A program made the translations under genes and the position numbers. Source: Pedobacter ginsengisoli (GTDB lineage Bacteria; Bacteroidota; Bacteroidia; Sphingobacteriales; Sphingobacteriaceae). From it: a stretch of 64,000 bases of DNA. The stretch lies in NCBI RefSeq assembly GCF_002736205.1, contig NZ_CP024091.1, forward strand, positions 4,895,555-4,959,554. Reading direction: 5' to 3'. Positions 1-9,087 of the stretch are shown here, piece after piece (position 1 is the stretch's first letter; every line of letters begins with the position of its first letter). The notes below the pieces were generated by a model. The model was not told the DNA's origin. It was given only the letters and a program-made list of their open reading frames with translations, and did no database searches.

Positions 1-392
1 TCTTTAAAGCTTTCCAGCTGCTCATAAGCTGCCTGATAAAGTTTACGCGCCTGTACCTTTGGGATATATTCTGTAATAATGTTTTCACCGTGTAAAGGCA
101 CACAGATAAATTTAGAGCCAAACAATTCTTCTTTAAATGAAACCTCTTTAATACTCTTCCACGAAATGTCTTTAAAGTTCATGGTGATCCCGAAATTACC
201 AGGCTCACAATAGAAGATACGCTTATTGCTTACCGCAATACAATCAGGTAAAAGATTTACAGCAGGCTTTTTTTGCACAGCCATATAAATCAGTTCCTCG
301 TTACTTGTTAGCATATCATTCAGTTTGCCCAGAACTTTTTCTACAGCTTTAGGATCCTGCTCGTCACTTAAAAATCTATCTATTAATATCAT
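1..392 (-). CDS. PH-domain protein (3' end outside window)
   Basis: The reading frame opens at an ATG on the minus strand (390-392) and runs off the left edge, giving 130 visible residues with no stop. It begins MILIDRFLSDEQDPKAVEKV, then has an alternating beta-strand pattern and ends in a helix around VQARKLYQAAYEQLESF. This fits a bacterial pleckstrin-homology (YokE/bPH_3-like) fold with a short N-terminal helix. No catalytic residues are visible. Function is unknown; such domains are usually cytoplasmic and may act in binding. rsmI starts the next, separate unit on the same strand, 47 bp upstream. The C-terminal end and any further domain cannot be judged. Confidence 0.6.
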   Translation of the reverse strand, partial: MILIDRFLSDEQDPKAVEKVLGKLNDMLTSNEELIYMAVQKKPAVNLLPDCIAVSNKRIFYCEPGNFGITMNFKDISWKSIKEVSFKEELFGSKFICVPLHGENIITEYIPKVQARKLYQAAYEQLESFK

Positions 393-439
393 GTTATTTC
401 TTTATAATAATTTCAGTAGTTAGTTATCAAAAATTGAAC

Positions 440-1147
440 CTAATTATCGCGGTCGTATTTGGCTTTCTTTTTTACTTCCTCTGCTCCTGCAATACAAATT
501 ACGAATTCTCCTTTTAATATATTGTTTTCAAAATGTGATTTAATTTCGGCCAAAGTGCCTCTCACAGTTTCTTCGTATAGTTTTGTTAATTCACGGCTTA
601 CCGATGCCTGGCGGTCTGCACCCAAATATTGTCCAAATTCTTCTAGTGTTTTAAGTAGTCTATGTGGGCTTTCGTATAATACTATTGTTCTTTCCTCTTC
701 AGCCAGCTTTTTAAATCTTGTCTGTCGCCCTTTTTTTACGGGTAAAAATCCTTCAAACACAAATGAGTCCGAGGGGAGCCCCGAATTTACCAGGGCGGGT
801 ACAAAGGCAGTTGCTCCGGGCAGGCACTCAACCGGTAAATCATTTTTAATGGCCTCTCTAACCAGAAAAAAACCAGGATCAGATATAGCAGGGGTTCCGG
901 CATCCGATATCAATGCAACCATTTTACCTTCTTTCAAAAACTTAATGATTTCTGAAGTAGCCTGATGTTCATTGTGCTGGTGATGCGAATATGCCTTTTT
1001 ATCAATTCCAAAATGTTTTAACATCGGGGCACTGGTGCGGGTGTCTTCTGCAAGAATCACATCAGCCTCTTTTAAAATTCTAATTGCCCTGAAGGTCATA
1101 TCTTCCAGGTTACCAATTGGTGTAGGAACAAGAAAAAGTTTACCCAT
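440..1147 (-). CDS. rsmI: 16S rRNA (cytidine(1402)-2'-O)-methyltransferase RsmI
   Basis: RsmI 2'-O-methylates C1402 of 16S rRNA in the decoding centre, using S-adenosylmethionine. The 235-residue protein shows the family blocks in order: PTPIGNLEDMT (residues 8-18), AEDTR (33-37), SDAGTPAISDPG (81-92), CLPGATAFVPAL (108-119) and EGFLPVKKG (132-140). These form the tetrapyrrole-methylase-type fold and SAM pocket. Length is at the short end of the family, which often carries a C-terminal tail to about 280 residues. The ATG at 1145-1147 gives the canonical MGKLFLVPTPIGN start. It is divergent from serS, with about 140 bp between them. Confidence 0.95.
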   Translation of the reverse strand: MGKLFLVPTPIGNLEDMTFRAIRILKEADVILAEDTRTSAPMLKHFGIDKKAYSHHQHNEHQATSEIIKFLKEGKMVALISDAGTPAISDPGFFLVREAIKNDLPVECLPGATAFVPALVNSGLPSDSFVFEGFLPVKKGRQTRFKKLAEEERTIVLYESPHRLLKTLEEFGQYLGADRQASVSRELTKLYEETVRGTLAEIKSHFENNILKGEFVICIAGAEEVKKKAKYDRDN

Positions 1148-1262
1148 TTGTATTTGCCGTTTACGATTTAAGAAATTGGATTGGTCACGCGAAGTTTCAA
1201 ATTTATGAATTAAGGCTCGCCTAAAAATCGTAATTCGTCAATCTAAATTCGTAAATCAATCT

Positions 1263-1270
1263 TATCTTTG
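1263..1270 (+). promoter_or_regulatory. Bacteroidota -7 box of serS
   Basis: TATCTTTG matches the Bacteroidota -7 consensus TAnnTTTG and ends 16 bases before the serS ATG. No convincing -33 TTG lies at the usual distance, so this is a consensus match only. Confidence 0.5.
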
Positions 1271-1286
1271 TTTAAAAAATAAAATA

Positions 1287-2558
1287 ATGCTGCAAGTTAA
1301 CTATATCCGCGAAAATAGAGAGAAAGTTTTAGAAGGACTAAGCGTACGTAATTTTAAGCACCCAGAACTGGTTGATGAAATTATTAAAATTGACGAAGAA
1401 CGAAGACAAGTTCAAACCTCGTTGGATAACCTTTCCGCAATAGCCAATGCAGCTGCAAAACAAATTGGCGAGCTAATGCGTAACGGGAAGAAAGAAGAAG
1501 CAGAAGTGCTAAAGGCAGAAACCACCTCAAATAAAGAGGAACATAAAAACCTTTCAGATCAGCTAACAGAAATAGAGGATACATTATACCGTTTAATAGT
1601 ACAACTGCCAAACCTGCCGTATCATCTGGTAAAACCAGGAAGTGTGGCTGAAGACAATGAAATTGTTTATGAGCATGGCAACCCTGCTGATCTGCCAAAA
1701 GGTGCATTGCCTCACTGGGAGCTTACAGCTAAATACGATATCATAGATTTTGAGTTGGGTACAAAAATAACCGGTGCGGGTTTTCCTGTATATAAAGGAA
1801 AAGGTGCACGTTTGCAAAGGGCCCTTATTAATTTCTTTTTAGATCATGCTATTGCAAAGGGTTATAGAGAAATGCAGGTGCCACATTTAATAAATGAAGC
1901 ATCTGGTTTTGGTACCGGACAACTACCTGATAAAGAAGGGCAGATGTATCATGCAGGAGTAGATAATCTATATCTTATTCCAACAGCCGAAGTACCGGTT
2001 ACCAATCTTTACCGAGATGTAATTTTAAAGGAAGAGGATCTCCCTATAAAGAACACGGCATATACTCCATGCTTTCGCAGGGAAGCAGGATCATATGGTG
2101 CACATGTACGCGGTTTAAACCGCTTGCACCAGTTTGATAAAGTAGAAGTTGTACAGATTACACATCCTGATAAATCTTACGAAACATTAGAAGAAATGAG
2201 CACTTATGTTCAGTCTCTTTTACAGGAATTAGGATTACACTATCGTGTTTTACGCTTATGTGGCGGAGATATGGGCTTTACTTCTGCTATGACTTACGAC
2301 ATGGAAGTATGGAGTGCTGCACAGGAGCGCTGGCTGGAGGTTTCTTCTGTGTCTAATTTTGAAACTTTTCAAAGTAACAGACTTAAGTTAAGATTTAAAG
2401 GTGCTTCAGGTAAAACACAGCTTGCACATACACTAAACGGAAGTGCCCTGGCATTACCTCGTATAGTTGCGGCTATTCTTGAGAATAATCAAACCGATAA
2501 AGGAATTAAAATTCCAGAGGTCCTGGTAAAATATACTGGTTTCGAATATATCGATTAA
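1287..2558 (+). CDS. serS: Serine--tRNA ligase
   Basis: SerS charges tRNA-Ser (and tRNA-Sec where present) with serine through a seryl-adenylate. The 423-residue protein has the N-terminal tRNA-binding coiled-coil arm (about residues 25-110, rich in E/K/Q heptads). The class II catalytic domain follows, with motif 2 visible as TPCFRREAGSYGAH near residue 261 and motif 3 as LNGSALALPRIVAAILE near 385-400. Length and motif order are normal. It starts with ATG at 1287, giving MLQVNYIRENREKV. It is transcribed alone, closed by two strong inverted repeats, and is divergent from rsmI. Confidence 0.97.
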   Translation: MLQVNYIRENREKVLEGLSVRNFKHPELVDEIIKIDEERRQVQTSLDNLSAIANAAAKQIGELMRNGKKEEAEVLKAETTSNKEEHKNLSDQLTEIEDTLYRLIVQLPNLPYHLVKPGSVAEDNEIVYEHGNPADLPKGALPHWELTAKYDIIDFELGTKITGAGFPVYKGKGARLQRALINFFLDHAIAKGYREMQVPHLINEASGFGTGQLPDKEGQMYHAGVDNLYLIPTAEVPVTNLYRDVILKEEDLPIKNTAYTPCFRREAGSYGAHVRGLNRLHQFDKVEVVQITHPDKSYETLEEMSTYVQSLLQELGLHYRVLRLCGGDMGFTSAMTYDMEVWSAAQERWLEVSSVSNFETFQSNRLKLRFKGASGKTQLAHTLNGSALALPRIVAAILENNQTDKGIKIPEVLVKYTGFEYID

Positions 2559-2575
2559 TGACTATTTTGTTTAAT

Positions 2576-2612
2576 CGGTCGTCATCCTGAATTTATTTCA
2601 GGATGACGACCG
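2576..2612. repeat. Perfect 16-bp inverted repeat, REP-like
   Basis: A 16-bp arm (CGGTCGTCATCCTGAA, 2576-2591) is repeated exactly in inverse (2597-2612) around a 5-base loop. The core GTCATCCTGAA...TTCAGGATGAC resembles dispersed palindromic intergenic repeats I know from Sphingobacteriaceae genomes, though this cannot be confirmed here. It lacks its own T-run and directly precedes the true serS terminator. Confidence 0.6.
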
Positions 2613-2620
2613 CACAAATA

Positions 2621-2652
2621 AAAAAAGCTTCCTGATCAGGGAAGCTTTTTTT
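2621..2652. terminator. Intrinsic terminator between serS and 2678 gene
   Basis: AAAAAAGCTTC and GAAGCTTTTTT pair around a short loop, with a T-run downstream on plus and on minus. It lies between two convergent genes and can terminate both. Confidence 0.85.
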
Positions 2653-2677
2653 ATAGGTAAAATGTAAATAGGGTGTT

Positions 2678-2992
2678 TTACAAAATCAGAATTAATAATA
2701 AGATGATGATGATAATTGCACCAACAGAAAGGTAGATGCCACCACCTAACGCATTTGCTTGTTTTTTCAATCCTCTCAATTCTTTACGTAACTCTTTTTT
2801 CTCAGTTTTTGTTAATTGAGATTTGTCCATTGCACGGATCTCCTGAACACGGTCAGTGATCTGCTTTAGCTGAATTTGCTGCTCGGCAGTCATCTCAGTT
2901 TTAATCTTGTCCGTTTTTCCTGCCGCCGAAACTGTGTTTGCGCTGATTGCCAATGTGAAAACTAGCACTAAAGAGTAAATTAATCTTTTCAT
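2678..2992 (-). CDS. Small exported protein with C-terminal hydrophobic helix
   Basis: The start chosen is the ATG at 2990-2992 (MKRLIYSLVL). An upstream in-frame start adds 16 residues ahead of a clean signal peptide and lies near another terminator. The 104-residue product has a signal peptide cut near VSA-A (about residue 24). A charged helical segment follows with many K/E/Q (25-78, heptad-like, MTAEQQIQLKQITDRVQEIR), and a C-terminal membrane helix ends in IIIIILLLILIL. No known catalytic family is recognised. It may be an envelope-anchored helical protein. It is monocistronic and convergent with serS. Confidence 0.6.
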   Translation of the reverse strand: MKRLIYSLVLVFTLAISANTVSAAGKTDKIKTEMTAEQQIQLKQITDRVQEIRAMDKSQLTKTEKKELRKELRGLKKQANALGGGIYLSVGAIIIIILLLILIL

Positions 2993-3026
2993 ACGATTTG
3001 AATTTTTTTGATAGTGTATAAACAGC

Positions 3027-3060
3027 AAAAAACCTACCAAAAGTTATTGATAGGTTTTTT
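3027..3060 (-). terminator. Intrinsic terminator of the SIMPL gene
   Basis: AAAAAACCTA and (A)TAGGTTTTTT form an A/T-flanked hairpin between the SIMPL gene and the small exported protein gene downstream. It works best for minus-strand transcripts arriving from 3104. Confidence 0.65.
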
Positions 3061-3103
3061 AAAGGTATTTTGTTAAAACTGTATACTCAAGTAGTCACTG
3101 CTA

Positions 3104-3808
3104 CTATTTAATTTCGAATACGGTATTCATTATATAGTTCAGTTTTATTTTTTTGAAATCAATCTCTGGTGCTGCGGCTCCGGCCATATCAGCACTTTCA
3201 GCTTTCATCATCATCACATTGCGGTACATTGGCTGTGGATATTGTTCATTGTTCACTTCCTGAATGTCAATTACGCTACCTAATTTATCGCCAAGGGCTT
3301 CTACCAGGTAAGATGCTTTTTCTTTAGCAGCTTGCAGTGCTTTAATTTTCAGCTCTTTTTTAAGTGTTTCAATTTTTGAATAATCGTAGCTGTCAATATT
3401 GGTGTAAGCAATCCCTTTAGGATCTATAGAACCAATAATATCATTCCATTTGTTCAGATCAGAAACTTTTAAGCGATACTGTTTGCTAGCCAGATAGTCA
3501 GGGTTTTTCTTTTTCTCGGTAACAATTGCATAGCTTGATAAGTTGTTAATCGTTAAGTTGCCTTTATCAAGACCAGCTTTTTGAACTGCATCATACAACT
3601 GATTTTCCAAGGTAGTGATCTCTACTTTTTTCTTACTGTTGTTGTCCTTTAAATATTCTTTTAAGGAAATGCTGATGTAAATAATGTCAGGAGTAACCTC
3701 AGTTTCGGCTGAACCGCTAACGCTAATCTTTTTTCTTAAATCTACTTGTTGAGCCATAGCACTTATACTTAATAAGGAAACAAAGGCAAGGGTTAATAAC
3801 TTTTTCAT
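3104..3808 (-). CDS. SIMPL-domain (DUF541) exported protein
   Basis: The 234-residue protein has a signal peptide (MKKLLTLAFVSLLSISAMAQ, residues 1-20) and then a full SIMPL/DUF541 domain: VSGSAETEVTPDIIYISISL near 30-49, and a central region with QYRLKVSDLNKWNDIIGSI and ALQAAKEKASYLVEALG. SIMPL proteins are periplasmic or surface oligomers of poorly defined role; E. coli YggE is linked to oxidative stress. No catalytic residues are known. It starts with ATG at 3806-3808. It stands alone, with lspA ending 86 bp upstream of its start. The family call is secure, the function is not. Confidence 0.85.
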   Translation of the reverse strand: MKKLLTLAFVSLLSISAMAQQVDLRKKISVSGSAETEVTPDIIYISISLKEYLKDNNSKKKVEITTLENQLYDAVQKAGLDKGNLTINNLSSYAIVTEKKKNPDYLASKQYRLKVSDLNKWNDIIGSIDPKGIAYTNIDSYDYSKIETLKKELKIKALQAAKEKASYLVEALGDKLGSVIDIQEVNNEQYPQPMYRNVMMMKAESADMAGAAAPEIDFKKIKLNYIMNTVFEIK

Positions 3809-3894
3809 AATGATAAATGTTTTTCTTTTGTGTATTTAATAGTTAGATGAAATTACCATACTAATTCCACAAATTATTATCAAAAAATATAAAA

Positions 3895-4497
3895 TTATTC
3901 TTCAACTATCTCATTATTAGGACCAATTTCTTCTTTAAATTCTTCCTTAAAATAAGTTTTTTGAAACAGTAGTATAATAATTACACCAACAGAGATGGCC
4001 GCATCTGCGATATTAAATACAGGTCTGAAAAAGATAAAATCTTCTCCTCCCCATATAGGAAACCACGACGGAAAATGACCTTCCCAGATAGGGAAATAGA
4101 ACATGTCTACTACTCTTCCATGAAACCATCCTGCGTAACCATATATTACTCCATACAATACAGAGTCAATAATGTTGCCCAGTGCGCCTGCAAATATTAG
4201 AGCTACGTTCAAAATAAGGCCACGGTGATATTTTTTCTGGATCAGATAATGTAATCCGTAGCCAATACCAGCAACAGCTGCTATTCTGAATAATGATAAG
4301 GCAAGCTTACCAAATTCACCACCAAATTCAAGTCCAAAAGCCATCCCGTTATTTTCCGTGAAATGGATAATAAACCAATTGCCAATGATTTTGAATTCCT
4401 GACCCATAAACATATTGGTCTTTATCCAGGTTTTTAAAACCTGATCGGCAAGTAAAACCAGGAAAATTATTAATAAAGGTTTTGTATAGCCTTTCAT
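3895..4497 (-). CDS. lspA: Lipoprotein signal peptidase II
   Basis: LspA is the inner-membrane aspartyl protease that removes signal peptides from diacylglyceryl-modified prolipoproteins. The 200-residue protein has four membrane segments. The catalytic pair lies in GALGNIID (Asp111) and FNIAD (Asp165), and ADQVLKTWI sits near the N-terminus. It is longer than the roughly 160-residue enterobacterial enzyme because of an aromatic-rich insert between the two Asp motifs, which is usual in this phylum. Its ATG overlaps the stop of the upstream DksA-like gene by one base (TAATG), so translation is probably coupled in an ileS - DksA-like - lspA operon. Confidence 0.95.
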   Translation of the reverse strand: MKGYTKPLLIIFLVLLADQVLKTWIKTNMFMGQEFKIIGNWFIIHFTENNGMAFGLEFGGEFGKLALSLFRIAAVAGIGYGLHYLIQKKYHRGLILNVALIFAGALGNIIDSVLYGVIYGYAGWFHGRVVDMFYFPIWEGHFPSWFPIWGGEDFIFFRPVFNIADAAISVGVIIILLFQKTYFKEEFKEEIGPNNEIVEE

Positions 4498-4880
4498 TAC
4501 GACTGCTTCAGTTTAGCTTCCATACTTAAAGTTGCGTGTGGTACAGCGCGTAAACGTTCTTTTTGAATCAGTTTACCTGTTTCCCTGCAAATACCATAAG
4601 TTTTATTCTCAATACGTACTAATGCAGCCTCTAAATTCTCAATGAATTTTTTCTGACGGGCAGCCAGTTGGTTTAATTGTTCTTTTTCAAGAGTTGCAGA
4701 ACCATCTTCAAGTGTTTTGTAAGTACCAGAAGTATCTTCTGTTCCATTAGAATTAGGATTGCTTAGAGAGTTCGTTAAATCAAGAAACTCTTCTCTGGCC
4801 ATACGTAATTTTTCCTGAATCAAATCTTTAAATTCTTGAAGTTCACTGTCAGAGTACCTTGTTTTTGTAGCTTTTTCCAT
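4497..4880 (-). CDS. TraR/DksA-family protein lacking the zinc finger
   Basis: The 127-residue protein has an N-terminal coiled coil (residues 10-85) and a C-terminal globular part, YGICRETGKLIQKERLRAVPHAT. The latter aligns with the DksA/TraR C4 zinc finger but keeps a single cysteine, so it cannot bind zinc in the classical way. DksA proteins enter the RNA polymerase secondary channel to modulate initiation, often with ppGpp. Whether this divergent form does so is inferred. It lies between ileS (5-bp gap) and lspA (1-base overlap), an arrangement common in Bacteroidota. Confidence 0.85.
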   Translation of the reverse strand: MEKATKTRYSDSELQEFKDLIQEKLRMAREEFLDLTNSLSNPNSNGTEDTSGTYKTLEDGSATLEKEQLNQLAARQKKFIENLEAALVRIENKTYGICRETGKLIQKERLRAVPHATLSMEAKLKQS

Positions 4881-4885
4881 AATAA

Positions 4886-7800
4886 TTATTGTTTGGCAAT
4901 CGAAATTTGTAATTCAACATCATCGATTACTATTTTGTTTCCGTTATCTAGACTTTCTGTTAATTTAAGCTCATCTGCTAAAATTTCCGAGCAAATGTAT
5001 ATTTTATTTTGAGCTACAGCTGCAGCTACTAAATTATGGTTTTGTAAAGTCACAGTAATTCTATCTGTAACTTCGAAATTAAGTTCTTTCCTTAAGTTCT
5101 GAATTCTGTTAATTAGTTCACGCGACAATCCTTCCTGTTTCAATTCCTCGGTTATTGTAACATCAAGAGCCACAGTTAAGTTGCCCATGTTGGTTACCTG
5201 CCATCCCGGTATATCCTCAGCAATGATCTCTACGTCGCTCAACTCGATAACATAATTAGTGCCAGTAATTTGATATTTCCCTTCATTTTCAAACTGACTC
5301 AATTGTTTCTGTGTTAAGTTGTTCACCACTTCAGCAACCATTTTCATGTCTTTACCAACTTTAGGGCCTAATGCTTTAAAGTTAGGTTTGATCTTTTTGG
5401 TAATGAAACCGGCAGTGTCGGTAATATACTCAATATCCTTAATATTCGTTTCCGATAGGATTAATTCTTTAACCAAATCAACACGTCCGGCAAATTTGTT
5501 ATCAAGAACAGGAATCAGGATTTTAGCCAAAGGCTGACGAACATTGATGCCTGTTTTTTTACGCAGCGACAATACCATTGATGATATGTCTTGTGCCAGA
5601 TGCATACGCTCATTAAGTTCCGTGTCAATTAAACTCTGGTCAGCTTCCTTAAGTAAGGCAAGGTGAACAGATTGAACATCATTAGCCGCATCTCCGGCAG
5701 TTAAATTCTGGAATAACCAATCTGCAAAGAAAGGCGCTATAGGCGACATTAGTTGTGAGATACTGGTCAGGCAGGCATATAAAGTTTCATAAGCTGCTTT
5801 CTTATCGGCTGTCATCTCGCCCTTCCAGAAACGGCGGCGTGATAAACGAATATACCAGTTACTCAGGTGCTCGTCTACAAACGACTGAATTGCCCTTGCC
5901 GCTTTTGTTGGTTCGTAAGCAGCATAACTTTCGTCTACCTCCGCAATAAGCGTTTGCAAAAGCGATAATATCCATCTGTCAAGCTCACTGCGTTCAGCAA
6001 CCGGAGTCAGGTTATCCTGGTCTATTTCAAACTTGTCAATATTCGCATACAATGCAAAGAAAGCGTAGGTATTGTAAAGTGTTCCAAAGAATTTACGGCG
6101 TACCTCTGCAATTCCTTCAATATCAAATTTCAGGTTATCCCAAGGGTTTGCGTTCGATATCATGTACCAGCGCGTAGCATCCGGTCCGTACTCTTCCAGT
6201 GTCTTAAACGGATCAGCCGCGTTGCCTAAGCGTTTCGACATTTTTTGCCCGTTTTTATCGAGTACCAATCCATTCGAAACCACGTTTTTATACGCAATTT
6301 TATCAAAAACCAATGCCCCTATGGCGTGCAAGGTATAGAACCATCCGCGGGTCTGGTCAACACCTTCAGCTATAAAATCGGCCGGGAAATCCTGTTGCTC
6401 ATCAATTTTGTCCTTATTTTCAAAAGGATAATGCCACTGTGCATAAGGCATAGCCCCTGAGTCAAACCAAACGTCGATAAGATCACTTTCACGGCTCATA
6501 GGTTTCCCTGAAGGCGAAACCAATATAATGTCGTCTACCACATTCTTGTGCAGGTCTACCAGGTCATAATTTGCTTCCGACATATTGCCGATCTCAAACC
6601 CTTTAAAAGGATTCGCCGTCATAAAGCCGGTGGCTATCGACTGCTCTATGGCATTGTATAACTCTTCAACTGAGCCAATTATTATTTCTTCTCTTTTGTC
6701 TTCCGTTCTCCAGATCGGTAATGGAATTCCCCAATATCTCGAGCGCGAAAGATTCCAGTCGTTTGCATTTTTCAGCCAGTTTCCAAAACGTCCTTCACCT
6801 GTCGATTTTGGTTTCCAGTTGATGGTCTCATTCAGGTCAAACATCCTGTCTTTGATGTCAGTTACCTTGATGAACCATGAGTCCAGCGGATAATACAACA
6901 GTGGCTCGTCAGTTCTCCAGCTGTGCGGGTAACTGTGAACGTATTTCTCTACTTTAAATGCTTTATTTTCTTCTTTTAAACGAATAGCAATCTCAACATC
7001 TACAGATTTCTCCGGAGCTTCACCTTCCTCATAGTATTCATTTTTCACATACTTTCCGGCAAGGTCGCCCAGTTGAGCCGTAAATCTTCCCTGCAAATCT
7101 ACCAATGGAACCGGCGAACCATTTTCGTCCAGCACCAGCATAGGCGGTACCTCAGGTACTGCTTCCTTAGCTACTTTAGCATCATCAGCACCAAAGGTCG
7201 GTGCCGTATGTACTATACCTGTTCCATCCTCTGTAGTTACAAAATCTCCCGAGATCACACGGAAAGCATTTTCAGGATTCTGATATGGTAAAGCATAAGG
7301 CAAAAGCTGCTCATATTTAATGCCTACAAGATCAGCCCCTTTACATTCTGCTAAAATCTGATAAGGGATTTTTTTGTCGCCTTCTTTAAAATTACTGAAA
7401 TCCTCGGCAGCAGTACTTTCAAAGTAAGTTTTGTTAAACTGTTTTCCTACCAGATTCTTGGCTAAGATTACATTTATAGGAAGATAGGTATACTGATTAA
7501 ACGTTTTTACCAGTACATAATCTATTTTTGGCCCCACAGTCAAGGCTGTGTTTGATGGCAAAGTCCATGGTGTGGTTGTCCAGGCCATTAAATGTATCTC
7601 TCCAAATTCTTTCAGGAAAGCAGGTAATGTATCAGGCAGGGTTTTAAACTGGGCTACAATTGTAGTGTCGGTTACATCGCGATAAGCTCCCGGCTGATTT
7701 ACCTCATGTGAGCTTAATCCTGTTCCTGCTTTTGGGGAGTAAGGCTGGATGGTATAGCCTTTATACAACAAACCTTTATCGTAGATCTGTTTCAAAAGCC

Positions 7801-8278
7801 ACCAAACCGACTCCATGTATTTCGATTTGTAGGTAATATAAGGGTCATCCATATCTACCCAATAGCCCATTTTTTCAGTAAGGTCGTTCCACACATCTGT
7901 GTAGCGCATTACTGTCCTTTTGCAGGCTTCATTGTAAGCTTCAATTGAAATGGTCTTGCCTATATCTTCTTTGGTAATACCAAGTTCCTTTTCAGTTCCC
8001 AGTTCTACCGGAAGTCCGTGGGTATCCCATCCTGCTTTTCTTTTTACCTGAAATCCTTTAATGGTTTTATAACGGCAGAAAATATCTTTAATAGCACGGG
8101 CCATTACGTGGTGAATACCAGGCATTCCGTTTGCCGAAGGCGGGCCTTCGTAAAAAGTAAATGGATTTGATTTTGATCTCGTCGAAATGCTTTTTTCAAA
8201 GATGTTCTCCGCTTTCCAAAAATCAAGTATCTCTTTTGCTATTTTCGCTAGTTCTAACTGTTTAAATTCCCTATACAT
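4886..8278 (-). CDS. ileS: Isoleucine--tRNA ligase (long form)
   Basis: IleS charges tRNA-Ile with isoleucine and edits valine. The ATG at 8276-8278 is preferred over a TTG one codon upstream, giving 1130 residues. The HIGH signature appears as PGIHHVMAR near residue 54, the CP1 editing insert is long, and KMSKR is present near residue 680 (GQKMSKRLGNAADP). A helical anticodon-binding domain and C-terminal extension follow. The length and motif form resemble the eukaryote-like class of IleS rather than the roughly 930-residue bacterial class; mupirocin insensitivity would be an inference. It heads the operon with the DksA-like gene and lspA. Confidence 0.96.
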   Translation of the reverse strand: MYREFKQLELAKIAKEILDFWKAENIFEKSISTRSKSNPFTFYEGPPSANGMPGIHHVMARAIKDIFCRYKTIKGFQVKRKAGWDTHGLPVELGTEKELGITKEDIGKTISIEAYNEACKRTVMRYTDVWNDLTEKMGYWVDMDDPYITYKSKYMESVWWLLKQIYDKGLLYKGYTIQPYSPKAGTGLSSHEVNQPGAYRDVTDTTIVAQFKTLPDTLPAFLKEFGEIHLMAWTTTPWTLPSNTALTVGPKIDYVLVKTFNQYTYLPINVILAKNLVGKQFNKTYFESTAAEDFSNFKEGDKKIPYQILAECKGADLVGIKYEQLLPYALPYQNPENAFRVISGDFVTTEDGTGIVHTAPTFGADDAKVAKEAVPEVPPMLVLDENGSPVPLVDLQGRFTAQLGDLAGKYVKNEYYEEGEAPEKSVDVEIAIRLKEENKAFKVEKYVHSYPHSWRTDEPLLYYPLDSWFIKVTDIKDRMFDLNETINWKPKSTGEGRFGNWLKNANDWNLSRSRYWGIPLPIWRTEDKREEIIIGSVEELYNAIEQSIATGFMTANPFKGFEIGNMSEANYDLVDLHKNVVDDIILVSPSGKPMSRESDLIDVWFDSGAMPYAQWHYPFENKDKIDEQQDFPADFIAEGVDQTRGWFYTLHAIGALVFDKIAYKNVVSNGLVLDKNGQKMSKRLGNAADPFKTLEEYGPDATRWYMISNANPWDNLKFDIEGIAEVRRKFFGTLYNTYAFFALYANIDKFEIDQDNLTPVAERSELDRWILSLLQTLIAEVDESYAAYEPTKAARAIQSFVDEHLSNWYIRLSRRRFWKGEMTADKKAAYETLYACLTSISQLMSPIAPFFADWLFQNLTAGDAANDVQSVHLALLKEADQSLIDTELNERMHLAQDISSMVLSLRKKTGINVRQPLAKILIPVLDNKFAGRVDLVKELILSETNIKDIEYITDTAGFITKKIKPNFKALGPKVGKDMKMVAEVVNNLTQKQLSQFENEGKYQITGTNYVIELSDVEIIAEDIPGWQVTNMGNLTVALDVTITEELKQEGLSRELINRIQNLRKELNFEVTDRITVTLQNHNLVAAAVAQNKIYICSEILADELKLTESLDNGNKIVIDDVELQISIAKQ

Positions 8279-8426
8279 CAATCAAGTATCTCAAAAAATT
8301 AAGGATGCAAAGTTAAGTTATTAGAATGAGAAATTGAAGAGCACATAGCTCTTTTAATTATTATTCAATTAAAATAAAATTGCATTTTCGCAGTTATTAA
8401 AAGTAACCGAACATCCCTATTTATCT

Positions 8427-8978
8427 ATGAAAAACCCTGATTTTTCTACTTTTCCCATAATAAAAACCCCCCGTTTAATACTCAGAGAATTATCTGCGCA
8501 GGATGCCCTGCCAATTCATGCATTGCGATCTGATCCGAAAATTGCAACTCTAACCGGCAGAGTGCCATCAACTGGTATAGAAGATGCCATGGCCCATATT
8601 TATAAGATTAGAAAGCTTATCGAAAGCAATGCTTCTGCTTACTGGGCAATTTCCTTACCTGATAATCCCTCTTTAATCGGAACCATCTGTCTCTGGAATC
8701 TTGATATAGAAAATGAAGTTGCCGAAATTGGCTATGAACTGCTTACCGAATTCCAGGGAAAAGGATTTATGAGAGAGGCAGTTAACGCGGTTACTAAATA
8801 TGCATTTGAAGAAATGGAGGTAAAAACCATTACAGCTTTTCCCGCAGCAAATAATATCCCTTCTGTAAAAGTGTTAAAGATGACTGGTTTTAAAAGAGAC
8901 AGCAAATCCTATCAAAATGTTCATGAGGATAGTGTAGATGATGTAATTACATTTTCGTTATCAGTGCCTGTACACTAA
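8427..8978 (+). CDS. GNAT N-acetyltransferase (RimJ/RimL type)
   Basis: The 183-residue protein opens with TPRLILRELSAQDALPIHAL, the beta1-alpha1 start of RimJ/RimL-like ribosomal-protein-alanine acetyltransferases. It continues with EIGYELLTEFQGKGFMREAVNAV (residues 109-131), which contains the acetyl-CoA pyrophosphate loop QGKGFM. The end NIPSVKVLKMTGFKRD is the usual N-x-x-S...GF block. It probably acetylates a small molecule or protein N-terminus in the cytoplasm; the substrate cannot be read. An 8-bp stem CCTGTACA/TGTACAGG (8967-8986) spans the stop codon and may act as a weak terminator. It is divergent from ileS. Confidence 0.85.
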   Translation: MKNPDFSTFPIIKTPRLILRELSAQDALPIHALRSDPKIATLTGRVPSTGIEDAMAHIYKIRKLIESNASAYWAISLPDNPSLIGTICLWNLDIENEVAEIGYELLTEFQGKGFMREAVNAVTKYAFEEMEVKTITAFPAANNIPSVKVLKMTGFKRDSKSYQNVHEDSVDDVITFSLSVPVH

Positions 8979-9087
8979 TGTACAGGTATTGTTCGATAAT
9001 GAACATCTTTAAAATCTTAATGTGTTGATAATTAGATGTGTGTCGCGTTTTCTTGAAATGGCATATCTTTGGTACAAGGGATGAAAA

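Noticed and set aside
459..965. 168-residue plus-strand ORF
   Set aside because: It lies wholly antisense inside rsmI, whose motifs are clear; low-complexity and no domain.
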